Below the pieces are notes generated by a model. The model worked only from the letters and a program-made list of their open reading frames with translations, searched no databases and was not told where the DNA came from. A program made the translations under genes and the position numbers. This document shows positions 35,001 through 43,800 of a DNA stretch of 64,000 nt, one piece after another. Numbering within the stretch: position 1 is the first letter of the stretch; every line of letters starts with the position of its first letter. Source of the stretch: Verrucomicrobiia bacterium DG1235 (lineage in GTDB: Bacteria > Verrucomicrobiota > Verrucomicrobiia > Opitutales > Opitutaceae); the NCBI GenBank assembly GCA_000155695.1, contig DS990592.1:4105820-4169819 (forward strand), read 5' to 3'.

Positions 35001-35073
35001 GAGCGACAGCAGATAGGACGATCAGGCTGAGGCCAAACGCGCGGCGAAGTCTCTGTGGGAGATGTGCTTTCAT
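32044..35073 (-). CDS. Subtilisin-family (S8) protease with fibronectin III and VCBS-like repeats
   Basis: 1009 residues. An N-terminal signal/anchor (about 1-29) is followed by a 280-residue pro-region, the S8 catalytic domain with Asp342 (VVIDNGIEPNHPD), His381 (NDNHGTAVAGYISG), Asn478 (SAGNGG) and Ser547 (NGTSFSAPYASGVAALL), a fibronectin III domain (about 607-700), and six 51-52-residue repeats (705-1009). The repeats carry DxNxDGxxD calcium-binding loops of FG-GAP/VCBS type. It is probably secreted and calcium-stabilised. It sits on the opposite strand inside the glycan locus, so it may be an inserted gene. No C-terminal sorting domain is clear. Confidence 0.93.
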   Translation of the reverse strand: MKAHLPQRLRRAFGLSLIVLSAVALLILRSDTQPQSIQVETDGQNRVDQDASDASSAGLASSHATLPWTKVSGPPPTLRFFKDEPQALQVDPKKIAVKITDTAAGVDLTQNTIPGSSAIEHPLPGWRYLELGSLWETAANSGWSETDFSRTLVEAATSHPGVEYAAPVFLDFRGDPLLPQQALLIGLSPETTEEQALSLASLKGNFSHYEFLGANRRDLYLEYPARNGFEIVELAADLSQLPEFNYAEPDMFLTGRIPASTPLAIVEPEGADLDLGQGYKPDPSLEDAQWGESLISMPNDPLLSDSGGWGLVNSTLSGFDMHALEAWDYTTGSSSVIAVVIDNGIEPNHPDLNQWTGNGKDFTPESGINPQGGPVTSNDNHGTAVAGYISGKMNNGIGAAGIAPGVQVASARPHYNGQPNGSFSTSYSWVVNAINWTETIGAKVTVNSNSYGSVSSSVSSAYSNTRSAGITHFASAGNGGHGSISFPSSASAVMSVGASQRTGSKSSFSQYGSGLEFLAPGTAVTTTDRTGSSGYSSSDYATVNGTSFSAPYASGVAALLHSYNSSITPAEVESAMRNGCEDMGTSGYDTTNGYGHLSARNALELIGISISSATANSKVRLTWTDPANSGMANSIIYIRCSTSGFPASSSDGTEIYTGTASEYEHTGLTPGQTYYYTFWGNDGSSYANFGTSVQTSVEAVGTVIPMFLENSNTRYVAKWMIDSPGTRAAGGLAHTSPMSANWTIKTTADMNGDGVKDLVLENTSTRLVSKWLMNEYGERVSGGLVHSSPMGTGWSVAGAADLNGDGIDDLLLENSNSRLISKWLLNSSGVRASGGLVHGSPLSSGWTVAGTADLNGDDIDDVLLQNTSTGYVSKWLINSSGVRSSGGLVHSSPMSSGWSIAGTADLNGDGIEDVLLQNLNTGYVSKWLINSSGVRSSGGLVHSSPMSSGWAITAIGDLNGDDIDDVILHNSGTQLVSKWVINSSGVRSAGGLVHGSAMSENWEIAAYGK
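32047..32961. repeat. Six tandem repeats of about 153-156 bases in the subtilase gene
   Basis: The repeats encode KW(L/M/V)(I/L/M)(N/D)SxGxRxxGGL(V/A)Hx units. Units 4 and 5 are nearly identical at DNA level, which points to recent duplication or gene conversion; units 1 and 6 are the most divergent. Confidence 0.85.
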
Positions 35074-35297
35074 CGAGGGAGTGAGTATTGGTTCCCATCT
35101 ATTCGTCTCCTCCGGTAGGCAGTTGAGTTTTTGGGCGGAGGTACTCTAGTCTTCTCGATGTATTTTAGAGTGCATAGCTCATGGGCTGAGTTCAGTTACC
35201 GAGACTGTATGGAACGGGTTGACAGCGTAGATGGGGGCTTTCAGTTTCGGTTCCGATGAATCTATTCAGTCCCCCATTTCTTCTGGCGTCCTTCTAG

Positions 35298-36434
35298 ATG
35301 GGCAATCATGTACTTATTGTTGGGGCGGGATTATATGGGTCTGTCATGGCTCGGGAGCTGACTGATGCGGGCTGCAAGTGCTGTGTGATTGAGCGTCGAA
35401 ATCACATCGGGGGGAATTGCTATACTGAGCATGTGGAAGAGGCAGGCTGCCATCGACATGCTTATGGTCCTCATATTTTCCATACAAATTCCGAAGACAT
35501 TTGGAATTATATGAATCAGTTTTGCTCCTTTAATTCCTATGTTCACCGGGGCAAGTCGTTGTGTAAGGGAAAACTGTATTCTTTGCCGATCAACCTATCG
35601 ACGTTTTATGAGGTTTATGGGGTGAAAACGCCTGATGAGGCTCGCATGCGCCTGGAGGAGGTGAGGGTTCAGACAGGTGATGTCGACAATTTAGAGGACT
35701 GGTGTCTCGGGGAAATCGGACCGGAGCTCTACGAGCTTCTCGTCAAGGGATATACGATCAAGCAATGGAGGAAAGATCCGAGGGAGCTTTCTGCTTCGAT
35801 TATCAAGCGCTTGCCTGTTCGCTTAAACTTTGACGATAATTATTTTCGAGATCGCTTTCAGGGAATTCCAATTGGTGGCTACACGCGAATATTCGAACGA
35901 CTTCTAGAAGGTGTCTCCGTAGAGTTGGAAGTTGACTTTATGTCTGACCGAGACGGTTGGATGTCCCGTTTTGATCATATCATCTACACAGGTCCAATTG
36001 ATGCGTTTTTCGACTATTCCGAAGGATTGTTGGAGTATCGCTCTTTGAGGTTCGAGAATGAAATATTGGATACAGTTGATTATCAAGGTGCTTCGATAAT
36101 AAATTGTGGAGATATAGAGGTTCCTTACACGCGTACGATTGAGCACAAGCACTTTGATCTAGATTATTCGAAAGCAAGAACACTTGTAACGAAGGAGTAT
36201 CCACAAGACTGGTACGAAGGTAGGGAGCGATACTATCCAATCTCTACTTCAAACAATGCAGAAACCTACCAAAAGTACCGGGAGCTAGCGGTGTCCCTTG
36301 ATCTGCCAGTGACCTTTGGAGGGCGGCTAGGGCAGTACAAGTATTTTGATATGCATCAAGTCGTGGCAGCGGCGCTCACCAAGTCGCGCCAGCTTCTCGC
36401 GCGTGACTTTAAATCCTTCAAAAAGGAGAACTGA
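35298..36434 (+). CDS. glf: UDP-galactopyranose mutase, copy 1
   Basis: 378 residues. Glf converts UDP-galactopyranose to UDP-galactofuranose through a flavin adduct. FAD motif LIVGAGLYGSVMARELTDAG at the N-terminus, then RRNHIGGNCYTEH and GPHIFHTNSEDIW, and the active-site region YTRTIEHKHF with KEYPQDWYEG, all hallmark positions. A second, clearly related copy lies at 45221-46336. Its supply of UDP-Gal could come from the galE at 22.3 kb. It begins a tightly spaced plus-strand operon; the ATG is 224 bases after the subtilase start on the opposite strand, in a region likely to hold promoters both ways. Confidence 0.93.
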   Translation: MGNHVLIVGAGLYGSVMARELTDAGCKCCVIERRNHIGGNCYTEHVEEAGCHRHAYGPHIFHTNSEDIWNYMNQFCSFNSYVHRGKSLCKGKLYSLPINLSTFYEVYGVKTPDEARMRLEEVRVQTGDVDNLEDWCLGEIGPELYELLVKGYTIKQWRKDPRELSASIIKRLPVRLNFDDNYFRDRFQGIPIGGYTRIFERLLEGVSVELEVDFMSDRDGWMSRFDHIIYTGPIDAFFDYSEGLLEYRSLRFENEILDTVDYQGASIINCGDIEVPYTRTIEHKHFDLDYSKARTLVTKEYPQDWYEGRERYYPISTSNNAETYQKYRELAVSLDLPVTFGGRLGQYKYFDMHQVVAAALTKSRQLLARDFKSFKKEN

Positions 36435-36436
36435 AT

Positions 36437-37102
36437 GTGAAGATTGCAATGATACCCGCTCGTATGGGCAGCCAGCGTTTGGCTAAGAAGAATTTGCGTG
36501 AGCTAGGGGGCATTCCCTTGATAACGAGAGCGATTCGTAAGTGTCAGCAGGCTGGGTGCTTTGACGAGATTTGGGTTAATTCTGAGCATCTGGATTTCGG
36601 AGAAATTGCGAAGGCTGAGGGAGTTAACTTTCACCATCGACCTTTGGATTTGGGCAATTCTGTGGCGACGAGTGAGCAGTATGTAGCAGAGTTTCTAGAG
36701 AATCGGGAGTGCGAGTTTCTTTTTCAGGTTCACAGTATCGCTCCCTTGTTGTCGGTGGAAGACACGCTCTCTTTCGTGGAGCGTATGAATGTGGGGGATT
36801 TGGACTGCTTGCTAAGCGTGGAGGAGATTCAGATTGAATGCGCGAAGGATGGGGTTCCGATCAACTTCAGTTGGGACGAGAAGACTAACTCTCAGGAACT
36901 AGAACCTGTACAGCGTATTTGTTGGTCAATTACGGGTTGGCGGAGAGATACTTATCTAGACGCGTTCCAGAAGGGCGAATGCGCTACCTATTGTGGGAGA
37001 GTGGGTATGCAGCTGGTAAGCTCTCTTGCGGCTCATGTCATTAAGACGGAGCGGGACTTGCAAATTGCCGAAACTTTGTGCCCTTTGGTGTTTTCTGAAT
37101 AA
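36437..37102 (+). CDS. CMP-sugar-type cytidylyltransferase (NeuA/KdsB-like)
   Basis: 221 residues. The N-terminal MIPARMGSQRLAKKNLRELG is the nucleotide-binding loop of acylneuraminate and Kdo cytidylyltransferases, and GGIPLITRAI and the later EFLFQVHSIAPLLSVED fit the fold. These enzymes activate sugar acids as CMP-donors. The start is GTG two bases after the glf stop, since the nearby ATG reads straight into a stop. Neighbours are a GmhA-like isomerase, a hydroxyacid dehydrogenase and a Gfo/Idh oxidoreductase, but no sialic-acid synthase, so the sugar activated is unusual or made elsewhere. A paralogue lies at 48799. Confidence 0.85.
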   Translation: MKIAMIPARMGSQRLAKKNLRELGGIPLITRAIRKCQQAGCFDEIWVNSEHLDFGEIAKAEGVNFHHRPLDLGNSVATSEQYVAEFLENRECEFLFQVHSIAPLLSVEDTLSFVERMNVGDLDCLLSVEEIQIECAKDGVPINFSWDEKTNSQELEPVQRICWSITGWRRDTYLDAFQKGECATYCGRVGMQLVSSLAAHVIKTERDLQIAETLCPLVFSE

Positions 37103-37137
37103 TTGAATTTTCTTAAAGGAACTAGGCGAAATCGATC

Positions 37138-37719
37138 ATGGACAGCTACTACCGCTCCTTTTGCGCGACATTAAACAAGGCTTTAGAGAGCATGACGGTT
37201 ACGGCTCGCTCGGGGCTGGAGATAGAGCAGGAGCGGGCTTTCGAGTTAGCATGCGAAAAGACCAGGATTGTTCGCGACGCTGACTGTAACATGTATTTAT
37301 GCGGCAATGGCGCCAGTGCGGCGTTTGCTAATCACATGGCGCTCGATTGGACGAAAGCGTGTGGAGTTCCGACTTTCTCCTTCAGCGACTCCGCTTTGTT
37401 GACAGCCATGGGGAATGATTTGGGATACGAGCACGCGTTTAGCGCGCCGTTGAGTTGGTATGCAAAAAGTGGAGACTTGCTTGTGACGATAAGTTCCTCT
37501 GGGAGTTCTCCAAACATCATCAAGACGATAGAAGTGGCAAGAGACAAGGGTATGGAAATCATAACCTTTTCAGGCATGGCAGCTGAGAACAAGTCGCGAG
37601 GAATGGGTGATTTAAATTTCTACGTCCCCTCTATGACTTATGGGATTACGGAGTCAGCTCACCAGACGCTTCTCCACGTTTGGCTGGATCGCTTTATGGG
37701 TATCGACTACGAAGGCTAG
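37138..37719 (+). CDS. SIS-domain sugar isomerase, GmhA-like
   Basis: 193 residues, the size of GmhA (sedoheptulose-7-phosphate isomerase). Motifs: CGNGASAAFANHMALDW (phosphate-binding SIS loop, Ala instead of the usual Gly at one place), then LLVTISSSGSSPNIIKTIEVA and a C-terminal HQTLLHVWLDRF carrying the catalytic-type Glu/His region. GmhA makes heptose for LPS. In this operon it may instead isomerise another 7- or 6-carbon sugar phosphate. No GmhB, HldE or HldD is seen in the window. Confidence 0.8.
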   Translation: MDSYYRSFCATLNKALESMTVTARSGLEIEQERAFELACEKTRIVRDADCNMYLCGNGASAAFANHMALDWTKACGVPTFSFSDSALLTAMGNDLGYEHAFSAPLSWYAKSGDLLVTISSSGSSPNIIKTIEVARDKGMEIITFSGMAAENKSRGMGDLNFYVPSMTYGITESAHQTLLHVWLDRFMGIDYEG

Positions 37720-37732
37720 GGAGCATTGCACT

Positions 37733-38536
37733 ATGAAGTTTTGGAAGAACACAGGGACGCTCGACGACTTGGTTTCGGAGTTGAAAGATTGTGTCCATTC
37801 GGCGGAGGCGGAGGTGGCCGTAATCGGAAGCAAGCCAATTAGCCTAGCTGCCATGCCGAAACTGAGAGGGCTATTCAAATGTGGTGTGGGGACTGACAAC
37901 GTGCCCTTTAAGGAATGCAGGGATCGTGATATTCGGATCGGACTACCAAGCGCGAAAACGTCGAGTGTTATCTATGAGGAGACGGCCTCGTTCGCTGCGT
38001 CTACGGTTTTGCGAATGCTTTACTCGGAGGTTGGAGATCTGGAGACGTGGGAAAAGTACCCTCGAGAGATGGCACGCACTCGGCGTGTCTTGGTGGTCGG
38101 CTTGGGCAATATTGGAAGTCGCGTTGTTGATAAGCTCAAGCCTACTGTTGAGGTCATAGGCTACGACGCCGCTTTTCCGGATAGCGGAGATCTCGATGGT
38201 TTGATTTTCGAGGCTGATGTAGTGACTTTGCACATACCGCTTGACGAAGCGAATCGGGGCTTTTTCGATAAGGAGAAGCTAGCGATGATGAGAGATGGCG
38301 CTGTATTGGTGAATACAGCTCGTGGCCCGATAGTGGACGAGGAGGCTCTTTACGATGAGCTGATCTCGGGACGTTTGCGAGCAGCATTTGACGTATTTTG
38401 GCAAGAGCCATATCGAGGCAAGCTAGCGGCTCTGCATCCGGATCCGTTCTTTATGACGCCTCATGTGGCAAGCTCTTGCCGAGATTTTGTTTCGGGTTTG
38501 GCTAATGATTTCCGCGTGTTTTGCAAATCGATCTAG
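37733..38536 (+). CDS. D-2-hydroxyacid dehydrogenase (SerA/PdxB-like)
   Basis: 267 residues from the ATG at 37733, shorter than most family members because the N-terminal substrate domain is reduced. NAD-binding VLVVGLGNIGSRVVDKL, catalytic Arg in LVNTARGPIVDEEAL, Glu in EPYRGKL and His in MTPHVASSCRDF are in the right order. It reduces or oxidises 2-keto and 2-hydroxy acids. Among cytidylyltransferase and SIS genes it may handle a sugar acid precursor. It is 13 bases after the isomerase gene and two bases before the Gfo/Idh gene. Confidence 0.85.
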   Translation: MKFWKNTGTLDDLVSELKDCVHSAEAEVAVIGSKPISLAAMPKLRGLFKCGVGTDNVPFKECRDRDIRIGLPSAKTSSVIYEETASFAASTVLRMLYSEVGDLETWEKYPREMARTRRVLVVGLGNIGSRVVDKLKPTVEVIGYDAAFPDSGDLDGLIFEADVVTLHIPLDEANRGFFDKEKLAMMRDGAVLVNTARGPIVDEEALYDELISGRLRAAFDVFWQEPYRGKLAALHPDPFFMTPHVASSCRDFVSGLANDFRVFCKSI

Positions 38537-38538
38537 TT

Positions 38539-39528
38539 ATGTTAAGGGTAGGAATTATTGGATACGGAAAGATGGGGCGCATTCGTGAGAAGGCACTTCG
38601 TGAAAGTGGGCGGGCGGAAGTCGTGATGATCTATGATAGGGAGAAAATTGAGGACGCTCCCTGCCGTGTAGCTGCTTCAGAGGAAGAAATTCTCGATTCG
38701 CCGAGCATAGACTGTGTATTTCTTTGCGCTCCAAACTATCGTCTTCCTCCGCTTGTCAGGGAATGCCTGACAAAAGGAAAGCATGTGTTTGCCGAGAAGC
38801 CTCCCGGTTTTGACGCTGCTGACGTAGAGTCTATACGCTCGATAGAAGCGAAACATCCGAAGCTGAAGCTGATGTATGGGTTTAATCACCGGCATCACGC
38901 CAGTATCGATAAAATGAAGACAATGATCGATAGTGGCGAGCTGGGAAAAATCCTTTGGATGCGTGGAAGGTATGGGAAGGAGGTCGATGAATCCTATTTC
39001 GATACTTGGCGGGCGAAACCCGAACTAGCGGGTGCGGGTATCATGTTAGATCAAGGTATCCATATGCTGGATCTTTTCCTCTATTTTAGCGGAGACTTTG
39101 ACCAAGTGCACGCGTTAGTTTCGAATCTGTATTGGAAGATAGATGGGATCGAGGACAACGTATTTGCGATTTTCAAAAACTCGCAATCTGGTGTTTGCGC
39201 CTCTTTGCATTCCACGATGACTCAGTGGCGGTATTTGTTCTCTCTAGAGATTTTCTTGGAAGGAGGGGCATTGATACTGAACGGATTGAAAACGTCGTCG
39301 GGCGTCTATGGGGATGAGGATTTGGCAATCAAGCGGAATAATCCCGATGCTCATGGAGGATTTGCTCATGAAGAGCATATCGTTTACCATTCAGATCAGT
39401 CGTGGGCGTCTGAGATTAAGCACTTCTTAGATTGCATCGATTTTGACGAGCCGGTCTCGCAGGGCAGTTCCTCTGACGCCCTTAAACTTATGCGGGTTAT
39501 GGACAAGATATACGCCAGCGACTCATGA
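38539..39528 (+). CDS. Gfo/Idh/MocA-family sugar oxidoreductase
   Basis: 329 residues from the ATG at 38539. Rossmann motif VGIIGYGKMGRIREKAL, the family's CAPNYRLPPLVRECLTKGKH and FAEKPPGFDAADV (conserved EKP), then the C-terminal sheet domain with GIMLDQGIHMLDLFLYFSGD. Family members oxidise or epimerise sugar or inositol derivatives using NAD(P). The stop overlaps the next gene's ATG (ATGA). It belongs with the cytidylyltransferase, isomerase and hydroxyacid dehydrogenase as a likely sugar-biosynthesis set. Confidence 0.88.
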   Translation: MLRVGIIGYGKMGRIREKALRESGRAEVVMIYDREKIEDAPCRVAASEEEILDSPSIDCVFLCAPNYRLPPLVRECLTKGKHVFAEKPPGFDAADVESIRSIEAKHPKLKLMYGFNHRHHASIDKMKTMIDSGELGKILWMRGRYGKEVDESYFDTWRAKPELAGAGIMLDQGIHMLDLFLYFSGDFDQVHALVSNLYWKIDGIEDNVFAIFKNSQSGVCASLHSTMTQWRYLFSLEIFLEGGALILNGLKTSSGVYGDEDLAIKRNNPDAHGGFAHEEHIVYHSDQSWASEIKHFLDCIDFDEPVSQGSSSDALKLMRVMDKIYASDS

Positions 39529-40814
39529 AAAATGTGGACGAGTCGAGTGTAGTTAAAACGTTATTACGCATCTTTCTAAGAACAGGGAAGAGCAGGGGAA
39601 GCGGCCGTCGAACCTGCTACTATCCTGCCTTTGGCAAGAGGGATGATTTGCGAAATCACTATTTTCGGGCGAGGTGGTACCTGCCTCGAGTTGAGGGTGT
39701 TTGTGAGTCGGTGATTTTCGGCGTTCCAAAGCTCGAGAATCTTCCGAACGAGGATGAGCGGCCAAGAGAGATTGGTAGCTCGAGTGGTGACTACTCGCAT
39801 TTCAGGGGAATCGCCTCATCGGCGTGCTATGCGTGGTCGCTTGCTCAGGCCGGTGAAATACTTGTTTGGGATAGCAGCTGTTCGGACAGTGAAACTATCG
39901 CGATACTCAAGCGAAGTGGGAAAAGGATATGGAATGTAGATACAGCAGAGGTCAAGGGACGGGAGTATGCTGTATATTGTGAAATGCTTTGGTGGATGAC
40001 ACCGGAGGCGCGGCGGAAAGAAATAGTCGAAGAGAATAGAGAGCGATTCAATGACTATGCACTCGACTTGAAGGGAGGAGGAATTGATCGAGGTTTTGTA
40101 TTTGGAAACGGTCCCAGCCTAAAGAAGTGCATTGAATATCGGTACGAAAATTCGGTACGAGTTATGTGTAATTCTATCGTCAGCAACGACGAGATTTTGG
40201 ACGTAGTTAGGCCGCAGTTCATTGTGGCTGGAGATCCGATGTGGCATTTCGGATGTTCAAGCTATTCGGAAGCCTACCGTTCGGATTTGGTGAGACAGCT
40301 TAAATCGAGGGACATGAGACTCGTAATTCCCGAATTTCAGGGCTATATACTGTCGGTTAATTTGCCTGAGGTAAGGGATCGCATCTTCTTGATTCCTCTG
40401 GCGGAGAAGCGGCCTAATTTGGATTTGCTTTCTGAATACAGGATTCCGTTATTCTGGAGCGTGCTAAATTCTTGCATGCTCCCGATTGCCAGTAGTTTCT
40501 GCGATAAGGTATATTTGCTCGGGTGTGACGGTAAGCCCGTCGATGATCGCAAGGAAGGTTTTTGGGCTCATGCAAGTGGGGTGCAATATACAGGGCTAGA
40601 AGCGGAAGGTCACAAGTGTCATCCCACTTTTGAACAGCATCGCATGGCACATCCAGAGTATCAGAGAGTTATGGCAGATTTGAGCGCAATGATTGAAGAG
40701 GGGGAAGAGGGACAGGGTAAGCAATACCGTACGCTCACCGCTTCCTACATGGCACCTTTATTCAGTCGCCTAGTGAATCTTGAGAGTTCGGAGGATAACG
40801 ATTCCAATGAGTGA
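39525..40814 (+). CDS. DUF115-like (MptE/Maf-fold) glycan biosynthesis protein
   Basis: 429 residues. The diagnostic FVFGNGPSLKKCIEYR, VMCNSIVSNDEIL and IVAGDPMWHFGCS are the nucleotide-sugar binding features of the DUF115 family, related in fold to Maf flagellin nonulosonate transferases and GT29/GT42 sialyltransferases. An N-terminal 190 residues is a different, unrecognised region. Because a CMP-sugar cytidylyltransferase is in the same operon, it may use that CMP-sugar; this is inference. It overlaps its upstream neighbour by 4 bases and its downstream one by 8. A second family member lies at 47467-48447. Confidence 0.65.
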   Translation: MKNVDESSVVKTLLRIFLRTGKSRGSGRRTCYYPAFGKRDDLRNHYFRARWYLPRVEGVCESVIFGVPKLENLPNEDERPREIGSSSGDYSHFRGIASSACYAWSLAQAGEILVWDSSCSDSETIAILKRSGKRIWNVDTAEVKGREYAVYCEMLWWMTPEARRKEIVEENRERFNDYALDLKGGGIDRGFVFGNGPSLKKCIEYRYENSVRVMCNSIVSNDEILDVVRPQFIVAGDPMWHFGCSSYSEAYRSDLVRQLKSRDMRLVIPEFQGYILSVNLPEVRDRIFLIPLAEKRPNLDLLSEYRIPLFWSVLNSCMLPIASSFCDKVYLLGCDGKPVDDRKEGFWAHASGVQYTGLEAEGHKCHPTFEQHRMAHPEYQRVMADLSAMIEEGEEGQGKQYRTLTASYMAPLFSRLVNLESSEDNDSNE

Positions 40815-43800
40815 GGAAGGAAAACTAAGGTTCGCACTGCTCGAGCAGAGTCGGCCGTGGACTGCATCCTATGTGGCGGAGCTGAGAGAGAATTTTGATG
40901 GTGTTTATGCTCTGCATCAGAAGGATGCAGATCGAAGAGGGGCGAGGGATGATCTCGGTCTAGAGGGGAAGGCTTGGGATGATCTCATTGGGTCCGGTCT
41001 TTTATGTGGAGGTTTCGATCTTTATGTCTTCCGAGATACGATGGCCGTGCGTTTGATCCAAGATTTGGATACTCCATTGCGAAGGGGTACATCGGTGGTT
41101 GTTTCAGTCGCAGATGCGGGTGCGAAATCTACGAGTTTTGTGGGGCCATACGTTGAGTCAGAGCTAACTATTTTCCATAAAGAGGCGCTGGCAACTTGCA
41201 GTAAGTCGAGTCTAGTAAAGCTGAGTGACGAAGATTTCGCGAACCAGCTTGCGGGAATTTTGGATAGACGAGGGTTTTCGACTTGTCTCGTTTTTCTCGC
41301 CCAAGAGACATTGAAGGAAAAAGACGTGGGGGAGTGGCTGAATATGAACTGGGAGCTTAAGTTACCGGAGAATATCTGGTTGCTGCGGAACGCGATTCGC
41401 AGTCTGGGGCGTTCCCGAGCAATATCTCCCAAAGAAGGGGGTAGTTTGCTTTTGGATCTAAGCTACGTGGGAAAAGCGTATAACGGTTGTATTGAGTATG
41501 GTCTCCGGCTATATGACGAACTTCGAAACCCGAGTTTACGTGAAAAATTTGGTAGGTTTCAAGTTTTAGGAGATCGAGAGAATTTGGCTTTTCACGGAGT
41601 TTCTTTGGAAGATCTAGAGCCGCTTTCTTCGAAAGATGTATTTGATATTTGTTTACGTCCTTATCAGTTTGAGAGTACACGTGACTGGATAAGGATTGCT
41701 TCGAAGGCTCGAAGAATCGTTTTCACTCAGCACGATGTTATAGGTTGTCGCTGTACCTACATATATTCGCCGAAAACACGGTTTGCTCAAGCAAGTACTT
41801 TACGTGCGAGTGATGGGGTGATTTACATCTCAGACTATTCTCGTAAGGATATCGAGGACTTGTTTTCGCTTCAGTCGAAGTCTGTAAGAGAAAAGGTGAT
41901 ACGTCATGGAGTAAACCTGAGATGTGAGGAATCGCGTCGGCATACCGTTTCGGATTCGCGTACTGTGTTGGTAGTGGGAAACGAGAAGTATGACCATAAG
42001 ATGCTGAGTGAGACGATTGATGTTTTAAGGTCTTCGCGGATTTCAGGAATTGAGTTTATTGTTTTAGGGCAGGTTAGCGATCAATCAGGAGTACGCTGCA
42101 TTGGAAACAAGCTGTCTCACAGAGAGCTCGAAGAGCTATTCGAGAGTGTTTCAGCTTTTATTTATCCAAGTGTTTATGAAGGTTTTGGGCTACCAGTTCT
42201 TCATGCCATGCGGCTCGGGAAGCCTATTTTGGTATATGACAATGAGGTCAACCGAGAGATTGTTAACAAGATCGGTGGAAGGGGTTTGGTTTTCTTTGAA
42301 GGGTTTGAAGGGTTGTCAGATGGTGTTAAGAATTTGGTAGAAAAAATAGATATAGCCACTGAGAATAAGGAGAGTCTTCGTACCTGGAGTGAGGTAGCTC
42401 AAGACACGCTAGAGTTTGTAGATAGTGTTTGTAGTACGACTCATCACGACGTGGAGTTACGCGACGCTTTAGTGGATTCGCTTTTACTAGGCATGCCATC
42501 CATATCGAGCTCGGCTGAAAGCTCCACGGAGAAAAGGCGACCACAGGCCAGTATCATTTTAACGAGTTACAACTACGAGGAATTCGTAACTGAGGCTATC
42601 CAGAGCGTTGCGAAACAGAGCTTCCAAGACTTCGAATTGATCGTTGTGGATGATGGCTCTTCGGATGGTTCGGTTGAGAAGATTCGCGAGTCGCTCATTG
42701 ATTTCCCAAGGCATCATGAACTAATTGTCCAAAAGAACGCAGGGCAAGCTTCAGCATTTAATCAGGCGATTGGTTTTTGCAGGGGTGAGTATGTGTTTTT
42801 TTTGGACAGCGATGACCTATGGCACGAAGAGAAGCTGGAGCGTATGGTAGCTTTCATGCGTTCGAATCCAGAAGGAGGGGTATACCAGCATAGTATGGAT
42901 CGCGGTTCGGTCGGTGTTCCAGTCTCTTTGGTAACGGGTGACGTTGCGAGTCGCTGGAAGGATCTGGGTAGAATCAACGTAGCCTTTCAGAGGGGGATGA
43001 TTAGTCCGTTCATGCCGACGTCCGGATTGAGTTTCAGGAAGGAGGTTCTGGATAGAATATTTCCTTTGCCACAGGAGCTCATTACTTGTCCGGACGGATT
43101 CCTCACGCGTACGGCTTCCTGTTTTGGACCATTGCTTTCACTGCCGAAGGTTTTAGGTCGCTGGCGAGAGCATGGAGAGAACGCAGGATTAGACAATCGA
43201 TTTGGAAGCGAACGCTTTTGGGTTCCAGTGTTAATGCCTGCGATCAATCGCTTTTACCGAGAGAATGGCATTGGCATTGAATTGTATCATGATCCTGAAG
43301 ACATGTTTGTAGGCGACGAAAACGAGCAGGGGAAATATGAATCAGCCCTGCGTGCAAGCATTTCGTCGCTTGGGCTTCAAGATGGCGACCGTGTCTTGAT
43401 ACTTAGAACTGCTGTGGCTCAGCACGTTTTGCGGGCAATATCTGAGCTTATTTTGCAATACAAGGAATTGAAAGTGGATTTGCTTGCCCAAGTAGGATTC
43501 GAGCTGCCCGAGGAGTTGCGTGATATTGTGACAGTTATGCATATGAAGCCGGGGTCTATATGCATTGAAAGTATAGCTACAGATGTTCAGCACCAGCTTG
43601 CAAGAGGCGGGTATCGATTGGCAATCGTGCCAACGAGTAACTCTGATGGGGGAGGCTATGAAAATGTCTTCGACATGCTGCCCGCGATTTGTGAAGCGCC
43701 TACATGGAGACTAGGGATTGACGGACGAACGAGTTTGTTTGGCTTAAGTTCGCAGAGCCTAGTCCAGAAGCTTGTGAAGTGGGTTGATGAAAGACGCGTA

